This document shows positions 19,466-25,313 of a stretch of DNA of 25,313 nucleotides, piece after piece. A program made the translations under genes and the position numbers. Numbering within the stretch: position 1 is the first letter of the stretch; every line of letters starts with the position of its first letter. The stretch comes from Gnetum montanum (taxonomy: Eukaryota; Streptophyta; Gnetopsida; Gnetales; Gnetaceae), in contig MNCI01006000.1 of the NCBI GenBank assembly GCA_015680685.1, positions 1,067-26,379 of the forward strand, written 5' to 3'. Below the pieces are notes generated by a model that saw nothing but the letters and a program-made list of their open reading frames with translations, was not told the DNA's origin and searched no databases.

Positions 19466-20307
19466 TGATGAGCAACAAGTAGCCACTACACCCAACCATA
19501 TGAATCACAAGCATGCACTAGCAATCTAGTCAAATTCCATGAACTTATCTCCTAAGTGTCCTATAGATAAAGATGGTGACTTAGGGAAATGTAATTGTTG
19601 TCTTCTTAGCTCCCACTTGTGTAGGCTCTTATGTATGATTAAGTATGAGCTCAGGCATATGATATTTATATTTTTATAAATTTTTATTCTAAGTGTTGAA
19701 GGAAAGATAAGTGGGTGCTAATTAACTATTCTAATTATCTAATGGTTCTAAGACTAACTCTCCTAACATAAGTATTCAGTCCCACTTGTTGTACATATCC
19801 TGAACTCATATCAACACTACTGGATTACCAAGTGTTAATTACTAGGCATACCAAATTACCACTACTAGGATTGCCAAGTGTTATATGATATGCTCAAAGT
19901 GGTTGTACTTATGTGTCCATTATTAAATGCATTAATTAATTAAGACAAGAATGTAAATTTCATTATAAACCAAGTGCATGTAAGAAACATTAATCTATTC
20001 CAAGTGCTGTAAAGAATGTCAAGAATTTCATCTTTATTGTTGGTCACATCAATGTGTTCAAGTATAAGATGATTGAATAAAGATCTATACAATTACATTA
20101 GTTCCTGCTATGGGCACTCAGAAAATATTCTAACTCTAGAGAAAGAAAACTACAAGAGTTCAGCTACACTAGTAACTTAACATGCCATAAATTTGATGGG
20201 TACGTGCATTTATATAGGCTTGACATGACACTACGTCGATGCATCTTTCCATGCATTAACAGGGTTGCATCGATGCATGCCCATCAATGTAGCCAATTGA
20301 TGATTCA
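19466..20307 (-). repeat. 5' LTR of the 13.1-kb element (LTR-C)
   Basis: It starts TGATGAGCAACA and ends TTGATGATTCA in plus sense and aligns throughout with 7226-8076. Its inner side touches the tRNA-Asp-type primer site, so it is the 5' LTR. It has a TATA box at 20209-20218 (minus CCTATATAAA) and a perfect 12-bp palindrome TGCATCGATGCA at 20266-20277 in the U3. Confidence 0.9.
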
Positions 20308-20308
20308 T

Positions 20309-20315
20309 TACTATA
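20309..20315 (+). other. Target site duplication, right copy
   Basis: TACTATA repeats the bases before the left LTR (7219-7225). Taking one copy away leaves the host element's integrase reading frame continuous across the site. Confidence 0.65.
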
Positions 20316-20640
20316 GAGGCCATGCAGAAGACTAGAATGAATATCATTGAAGAGGTTAAAAAATAGATTAAGATTGCTAAAGGTAGATTACAAGCAACTC
20401 AAGATAGATTCACAAAGTATACCAACCTTAGAAGATGATCTTTAGCATTTTACATTGGTGATCAGATCTTTCTCAAAGTTTTACCATTAAAAGGGATTAT
20501 GAGATTTGGTAGAAGAGGAAAGTTAGCATCTTTCTACATTGGTCCCTTCTTAATTTTGAGAAAATTTGGAAAAGTTGTATATCAAGTTGACCTTTTGTAA
20601 CAACTATAGTTGATTCATGATGTATTTAAAACAATATTTT
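20310..20640 (+). pseudogene. Host element integrase, C-terminal part (right part)
   Basis: The frame begins TIEAMQKTRMNIIEEV and continues with KGRLQATQDRFTKYTNLRR, then IGDQIFLKVLPLKGIMRFGR, RGKLASFYIGPFLILRKFGK and LIHDVFKTIF. These match the integrase C-terminus of Ty3/gypsy chromoviruses: the LK.AQ.RQK.YAD..R helix, VGD.V.L.V.P..G..RF...GKL.P.F.GPF, and VHDVFH. A few stops occur. It is in frame with 6743-7225 once the insertion is set aside. A chromodomain cannot be shown beyond 20640. Confidence 0.85.
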
Positions 20641-22248
20641 ATAGCCTAATGTGTGCTTCCCTTATGTCAGTTTTATTTTATATGTCATTATAGGATTTAG
20701 ATTTTCTTTCATGTTATTGGTGAGTAATGTAAGTAGATCCATGTCTTCATGTAATATGTCACATGACATAAATTTTGTAGTTCAAAAAAGAGAAAAAATA
20801 AGAAGATAAGGTGAAGTCAAATGTGGGTTCTCCAATGCCACATATCATGTATCTTACCCTTGGGACCACCAAGGCCCCATGTAACTATTTCTTTTTTGTT
20901 GGAACCACATGAAGTTCATAAGTGGCATTTTCGCATGAGTTGGAACCACAAGTTTTCTCTCCTTGTGATTTAGTAGATGATTAGGTAGATCACTTGGAAT
21001 CATGATTAGAGTTGAGTGTGCTCCTAAGTATCTCCTTATATTTCTATTTAATTCATACATGGGCTCTCCTTCAACTTGAGGCATTCCAAGTAAACTCCAT
21101 CAATGTATGTTTGAAGCTTGAAGCAATAGAAGAAATGAAGTATCTACCTCCATATCATTATCTCAACTATCTCATTTTTTTGTTTCATCTATTTCAATTG
21201 CATTTAAATATCTAATTTCTTTTCATCAGTTTCAACCTTGTTTTAATTTGATATCATCTGTGTTATTAATCTAGAGAAGAAAGAAAAATATGATCTTACA
21301 TGGAGATCAATATCCATTATCACATCTTGGAGAATTAATTATGGTTTTAGGTCTCAAAGGGAGTTTACATTAAAGGAGGGACTTCTTGGCTAAACAAGAA
21401 TTTATTGGTGGTGAGTAGAAAAAGCTTTGCTAAAAATTCTACTTAACAGTTTGAAGTGATGTCAAGGCCTCAAATCTGAATCATTTTGGGCTTCCATTAC
21501 TATCGCACATATGTCCATTCCATCCTCTAACAGCTTGGGTCATGGTATCCTCAAAGATACATCATGACCTAACCATAATTTATGGTATTACAAAGTAAGA
21601 AAAAATCATTATTTTTGCTAGCCATGACTTCATCACAAGTTATGATATTACAACACAAGTCCACCATAACTTGTGGTCTTAACAAATTTGCAAAGGAGGC
21701 CAAAAATAGAAGTTTAATATCTTCTGTATTAACCATTATCCATGGTCAAGATAATCATCACTAAATCATGACTTGTGGTCTCCTACCCCAAGTTCTCCAT
21801 GACTTTTGATCATTATCCTTAGTTCCCAGACACACCATAACTAGACAATGGCCCATGGTCTCTAACCACAAGAAGACCATAACCTCAACAAAACCCATGA
21901 TCTACAATATCACAAGCTTACCACCACTCATGATCTCAATTATGATTACATTTTTGGGTAATTTTTGAGCCAAAAACATTGTTTCAAATTTCCAAATGAA
22001 ATGTTATTTTATTGCCACCTCCAATAATTTCATGTTTTCATGTTGATGAAGTATGTTCCAAATCTGAGTCATAGGATAAATTAGCAAGATATGCAACTTT
22101 AACCGAATGTCAATTATGTGAAGTGATCAATTAAGACTATAGTTAGAATGGAGAGGCAATTGAGAACATTAAGCTCAAAAAATAACATGGAAAGTGGAGA
22201 AATATTTATATATGTTATATCCTAAGATCTTTTAGGAGAAAGATTTCT
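20641..22248 (+). other. 3' non-coding part of the host element
   Basis: There is no recognisable coding after the integrase end. Short frames at 20854-21215 on both strands overlap one another and look random. The part 21540-21960 carries a loose array of ACCATAA/TTATGGT dyads, listed separately. The stretch ends at the polypurine tract, so it should be the 3' untranslated part of the plus-strand element, or contains an unrecognised insert. Confidence 0.45.
21572..21930. repeat. Array of ACCATRAC...TTATGGT-like imperfect dyads
   Basis: A perfect 7-bp inverted repeat around one base, ACCATAATTTATGGT, lies at 21572-21586. Similar but weaker units follow at irregular spacing: 'gccatgacttcatcacaagttatga' (about 21621), 'accataacttgtggt' (about 21662), 'accattatccatggt' (about 21732), 'atcatgacttgtggt' (about 21765), 'ccatgacttttgatca' (about 21800) and 'accataac' starts near 21833 and 21868. 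I know no repeat family with this pattern. Confidence 0.5.
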
Positions 22249-22292
22249 AAGGGGGAAAAGGAGAGGAGATAGAGAAAGAGAGAGGAGAGAGC
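22249..22292 (+). other. Polypurine tract of the host element
   Basis: There are 44 bases of almost pure A/G (one T near 22270), followed by the LTR start TGTAACACCC at 22294. It is unusually long for a polypurine tract. It would prime plus-strand synthesis during reverse transcription. Confidence 0.75.
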
Positions 22293-22443
22293 ATGTAACA
22301 CCCCTAATCTACCCCTTGGTATTTTTGTAATTTAAACTTTTAGTGTCTCATTTCTAGCCTATGTATTATGTTTAAAACCTTTTTTGATTTTACTATGCTT
22401 ATATTTTGTATTGGTTTGACTTTGTATCTTATAAGTATCATGA

Positions 22444-22601
22444 TAGTATCTTAGTTAGTTATTAGATTTGATCATAGAAGTAGCCATTAGCTAATACATA
22501 GAGGAGGTGCTTATTAGGCCAACACTAAGTACAAGCCCATGTTAGAATATTATTTTAAATAATTTAAAGAGGTGTTGGAACCCAAAATAAGTAAAACATA
22601 G
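22444..22601. repeat. 158-bp direct repeat, copy 1
   Basis: It matches 22767-22924 with about seven differences and no gaps, roughly 95 percent identity. It starts 'tagtatctta' and ends 'gtaaaacatag'. The offset between copies is 323 bp. Confidence 0.85.
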
Positions 22602-22766
22602 GCACTTCCCAAAATATGCATTAGCACATGGATACTACATTAGCTTTGGGATATGATTTGTTAGGGACTACTTTGTGTTTGTTAGTAAAATTATTTTTGT
22701 AAATAAATGTATTTTTCTTTTTAGTTTTTAATTTATTTTTATCTTATGTTTCATAGAGTTTCATTA

Positions 22767-22924
22767 TAGTATCTTGGTTAGTTATTAGATTTGATCATAG
22801 AAGTAGCTATTAGCTAATCCATAGAGGAGGTGCTTACTAGGCCAACACTAAGTACAAGCCCATGTTAGAATACTATTTTAAATAATTTAAGGAGGTGTTG
22901 GAACCCATAATAAGTAAAACATAG
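22767..22924. repeat. 158-bp direct repeat, copy 2
   Basis: This is the second copy of the unit at 22444-22601, separated from it by 165 bp of unrelated AT-rich DNA. It ends close to the left border of LTR-D. Confidence 0.85.
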
Positions 22925-22944
22925 CTACACCCCAATATATATAG

Positions 22945-23774
22945 TCCAATTAGAAGTACCCCTACACTCAACCATATAAATACAAGCATTTCAGGCACGA
23001 TCCGGTCGAACTCCACATATAGACTAGTTGTGGTATCTAGACGGTTACTCGTAGATCGCAGTTCATTGTCTTCCCACCTAGACTAGTATTAGCTTTGTCA
23101 CATATGGTTTAGTCCAGAGTGAGATGTATGATGTGTTCCTACACTAATGCTACTCCTAGGGATGATGGGAAATAATATCAACTAAACTAGAAGAGAGAGT
23201 GTGAGAGAGAATCTAAACTAGCCTAAGTGCGATGAGCATCCATTCCCTAATCATCCGTACACATCTTAGACCTCATGCACGACTACCACTAGGATTACCA
23301 AGCGCATGACCTAAGTATGCTACTGGGTTACCAAGTATTCACACTTAAATGCTCGTGATTAAGTCGTACTCATTCCATGTTACTAGGAGATAAGGGTAGA
23401 GATATATTAACTAAGAAGCAATCAATAATTATAAAAATTAAATAATTAAGCTAAGTGGATGCTGCAATGATGAAGTAATCTCAATCTTTATTGCGATCAT
23501 GTCCGTGTCCAAGTACGTCATACTTGAATAAAGATGCCATACAATTACAATCATCACACTACTAGCATGCACTGGGAGAAAAGGGTTGAGAGGAAAAATT
23601 GACAAAAACTCCCTACCTTAGTACTAAAAAATTACCTCCTACAAAATTTTCCTACCTCTTATTTATATATGAGGAGACAGGCTGCGATATCACGTACACG
23701 ATATTGCATCTAGGCTATCATATCGCGCATGTGATATCATGGGTGCGATATTGCAGCCAACAATTCATGACTCA
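22945..23774 (-). repeat. 3' LTR of a second Athila/Tat-type element (LTR-D)
   Basis: It aligns with LTR-A over 23140-23774 and with LTR-B/C at its left end ('ctacac.caaccatat.aat'). Its end is 'attcatgactca'. The left border is not exact (22938-22952). The polypurine tract beyond 23774 identifies it as the 3' LTR of a minus-strand element whose interior lies to the right. Higher GC and clearer motifs suggest it is younger than LTR-B/C, but no partner LTR is in the window to test that. Confidence 0.8.
23661..23754 (-). promoter_or_regulatory. U3 promoter of LTR-D: TATA box and GATATC palindrome cluster
   Basis: The TATA box (minus ATATATAAAT, 23661-23670) is followed by GCGATATCAC (23684-23693), CGATATTGC (about 23699-23707), CATATCGCGC (about 23719-23728), GTGATATCAT (23731-23740) and GCGATATTGC (23745-23754). 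The motif is as in LTR-A, but the copies differ in order and spacing. Confidence 0.6.
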
Positions 23775-23788
23775 TCATACCCCCATGA
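23775..23788 (-). other. Polypurine tract of the second Athila/Tat-type element
   Basis: The minus strand reads TCATGGGGGTATGA, identical to the tract at 8077-8090, directly before the LTR-D start. Confidence 0.7.
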
Positions 23789-23969
23789 CTAAATGAAAAC
23801 TTGTTCTTAAGTTAAAGTGAGAACAAGCTCCATTGATTACACAATGGATAGGTATAGGATTATTGATTGACAAGAATGGATTCATGCCGCAATGTGGAAT
23901 CATAACAAAATTGAGACATAACAAGAAGAACGCAAAAGAAAATCCTATAGCTAAAAAATCTAGTGAAAC

Positions 23970-24464
23970 TCATGTAGTTCTTGGTGGCAGTGGCTCCTCC
24001 ATGGGTGCCTTTTCCTTGTCTTGTGCTCTAGGTCTTGGGATTTGATGGAATCGAAGTATGACCTGGAGTTTCTCCTCTTCAGTTCGGGGATCCTGTGCCA
24101 TCCATGCTAATGTTTCGATGTTTGATGGAGTTGGCACCTCTAATGCGCATGGTAGTTGTGGAAACATTTTATTTTCTTTGACATACCAAGCCGCAAACAC
24201 CCACCATTCCTCCTCGTAAGCTCTAGCTTTGTCTCTATATTCTTGAAAATCTATGAGCCATCGAGCCAAGTCTGTTACAATACCTTTCTGCCCCTGGTAG
24301 CTTGCTTTCACCACCATAAGTTCAGAATTTGGAACCTCCAATTTTTGCAATATTTTCTTGCATTCTACAAATTCTGTTTCATATTTGATGTAGGTGGTGG
24401 CTACCTGTTGCTCAAGCTCTGTTCTCAGGAACCTTGCTGTTGTTGGCACATTTGGCCATTTCAT
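23970..24464 (-). CDS. Accessory 3' ORF, C-terminal part, open for 164 codons
   Basis: This is an open frame with ATG at 24464 and stop at 23970-23972. It aligns with the last 160 codons of the accessory ORF at 8310-11155: RTELEQQVATTYIKYETEF against RIELEKxVASLxLLYEAKF, NKMFPQLPCALEV against KELFPIMPCPLDI, and AQDPRTEEEK against SYDPQSKEKK. Residues about 12-60 look like coiled coil. A Trp/Tyr-rich patch (EEWWVFAAWYV) lies near residue 86, and the tail is Pro-rich (EEPLPPRTT). The stop lies 196 bp from LTR-D, as in the larger element. The ATG is probably an internal Met exposed by truncation, because the rest of the protein and element is missing to the right. Function unknown. Confidence 0.7.
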   Translation of the reverse strand: MKWPNVPTTARFLRTELEQQVATTYIKYETEFVECKKILQKLEVPNSELMVVKASYQGQKGIVTDLARWLIDFQEYRDKARAYEEEWWVFAAWYVKENKMFPQLPCALEVPTPSNIETLAWMAQDPRTEEEKLQVILRFHQIPRPRAQDKEKAPMEEPLPPRTT

Positions 24465-24887
24465 GGAACAATAAGATTCATTTTAAACATTATGGTAAGA
24501 ATGGGAGAGTGTAAATGTGTTATTTCCTACCATTGGTATGGGATCCAAGAGAGACCATAATATTATTGATGGAAATAATGATGCACATATGAAAAACAGT
24601 GAGTAGAAGATAGCAAGAGACAATGTGCCAATGGTGAATGAATAGACAAGCAAGGAATTCTTCATTGTTAGAAATACATGCAAGAATTGATCATTTGGAT
24701 ACTAGTAAAAAATAATAATAGAGCACTAGAAATAAAACGGAATTGGGAAATTATCAGTGGATGTTTGCAAATGGAAAAGATATTATTAACGGTGAATACG
24801 ATGATCTAAACTATGGTATTTCTCATGCTTTGGAAAGGAATCGCGTTGATACTGACGCAGGGAAGTGCTAAGGTTTATTGATCTGTA
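24465..24887. other. Junction of truncated element and apparently unique DNA
   Basis: Retroelement similarity fades just above 24464. Nothing recognisable is seen up to the higher-GC stretch starting near 24830. If the open frame at 25016 is a gene, its promoter should lie here; I see no convincing TATA box. The small minus-strand frame at 24483-24683 has no support. Confidence 0.4.
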
Positions 24888-25082
24888 ATGGCTTCTATTT
24901 TTACACGCAAAATCGACTGTTTTCTTTGGCCCCAAATCGGCGGTGCCTATGCTAGGTGCGTTGTGTCAGAACCCTGCAGGGATGTGGGTTCAAAGGTGGT
25001 GGAGGAAGAACTCTCATGGACGTTGCCGCTTTCAAAACAGAAACACTTTCAGTTCAAAATTTTTCCATCAATATGCAGCTGA
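24888..25082 (+). other. Possible upstream ORF (64 codons) overlapping the gene start
   Basis: The ATG at 24888 has a favourable context (G at -3 and G at +4). It opens MASIFTRKIDCFLW and runs to a stop at 25080-25082, in a different frame from, and overlapping, the ATG at 25016. It could be an upstream ORF. It could also be the real N-terminus if an intron or an assembly error lies between the two frames; a MAS- start is common in plastid-targeted proteins. The sequence alone does not decide. Confidence 0.35.
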
Positions 25083-25313
25083 TCCACCCACCTTCAACGA
25101 CGTTCTCTGTGTTCTGTAATGCACGCACTGTTTGGAGATTTAAAGCTTTACCAGGTCCATCTCATGTTAAGATAGAGCAAGAACATGAAAAAGTAGGATC
25201 TGAAAAAGGACAATTAATGAGAGATATATCTAACAAAATAGTGAAGCTTGAAAAAGCTTTGGCAAAAGTTAATATCAAGGAAGAAAGGAAAAATAGAAAG
25301 CATAAATATCAAG
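25016..25313 (+). CDS. Partial host-gene first exon, product unknown, possible plastid target
   Basis: An open frame starts at ATG 25016 and runs for 99 codons off the window end. The in-frame stop upstream (TAG near 24953) makes 25016 the first available ATG. The first 50 residues are poor in acidic residues, rich in Ser, Thr, Phe and Asn, and contain CNARTVWRFKALPG, which fits a plastid or mitochondrial transit peptide. The next part is charged and helix-like (VKIEQEHEKVGSEKG, then ISNKIVKLEKALAKVNIKEE, then RKNRKHKY). GC content is higher than in the repeats. The protein is not recognised. The final CAAG could be the end of the window or the end of an exon. Confidence 0.55.
   Translation, partial: MDVAAFKTETLSVQNFSINMQLIHPPSTTFSVFCNARTVWRFKALPGPSHVKIEQEHEKVGSEKGQLMRDISNKIVKLEKALAKVNIKEERKNRKHKYQ

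Larger units (their letters stand above)
7226..20308 (-). mobile_element. 13.1-kb Athila/Tat-type Ty3/gypsy retrotransposon with extra 3' ORF, nested
   Basis: Two LTRs of about 850 bp bound the element. In minus-strand order it holds a tRNA-Asp-like primer site, gag, protease, RT, RNase H, integrase, a 1.9-kb spacer, a coiled-coil accessory ORF, a polypurine tract and the 3' LTR. Order and primer type match the Athila/Tat (OTA) clade. The FMDD RT motif is Athila-like. The LTRs differ by roughly one base in seven by eye, mostly transitions, so the insertion is old. Every coding part is broken by stops, so the element is not autonomous. It split the integrase of an older plus-strand element. 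Confidence 0.88.
22294..22940 (+). repeat. Start of the host element's 3' LTR
   Basis: It begins TGTAACACCCC, a common start of plant chromovirus LTRs, directly after the polypurine tract. It contains no coding. A 158-bp unit is duplicated inside it (22444-22601 and 22767-22924). It is interrupted near 22940-22950 by LTR-D. The retained 5' LTR part (3161-3500) is the other end of the LTR, so the two pieces cannot be compared directly. Confidence 0.7.

Noticed and set aside
24156-24560. 134-codon plus-strand ORF
   Set aside because: It is the reverse-strand shadow of the accessory ORF at 23970-24464, which has a homologue at 8310-8830.

Overview
The window looks like intergenic nuclear DNA from a seed plant with a large, repeat-rich genome. 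It is AT-rich and carries almost no intact genes. It is packed with old, mutually nested LTR retrotransposons of the Ty3/gypsy type. A gymnosperm is a reasonable guess from the depth of decay and nesting, but the sequence does not prove it. One ambiguous base (n) lies at 1196.

The centrepiece is a 13.1-kb element at 7226-20308 on the minus strand. It has two LTRs (7226-8076 and 19466-20307), a degenerate tRNA-Asp-type primer binding site, a polypurine tract, and decayed gag, protease, reverse transcriptase, RNase H and integrase in the usual order. This points to the Athila/Tat (OTA) side of Ty3/gypsy; the FMDD reverse transcriptase motif resembles Athila. Beyond integrase lies a further reading frame of about 950 codons (8310-11155) encoding a coiled-coil protein I cannot name. 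A second, related element at the right side (LTR 22945-23774) still carries the last 164 codons of the same kind of protein as an open frame (23970-24464). This accessory protein, conserved between two elements, is the most interesting thing in the window.

The 13.1-kb element sits inside the integrase of an older plus-strand chromovirus-like Ty3/gypsy element. The host element has an LTR tail and an initiator-Met primer site at 3161-3515, protease and RT pieces at 4474-5040, integrase split between 6743-7225 and 20310-20640, a polypurine tract at 22249-22292 and the start of its 3' LTR at 22294. Its middle is replaced by 1.7 kb of LTR-like DNA (5041-6743).

The left end holds more remnants: an Athila/Tat-type LTR (1-659), a minus-strand LTR with an initiator-Met primer site (1040-1051 onward), and another Athila/Tat-type LTR with its primer site (2326-3160). 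All Athila/Tat-type LTRs lie in minus orientation and carry a short U3 with a palindrome cluster next to a TATA box.

Only the last 300 bases look like a host gene: an open frame from ATG 25016 to the window end, with a possible plastid-targeting N-terminus followed by a charged, helical stretch.
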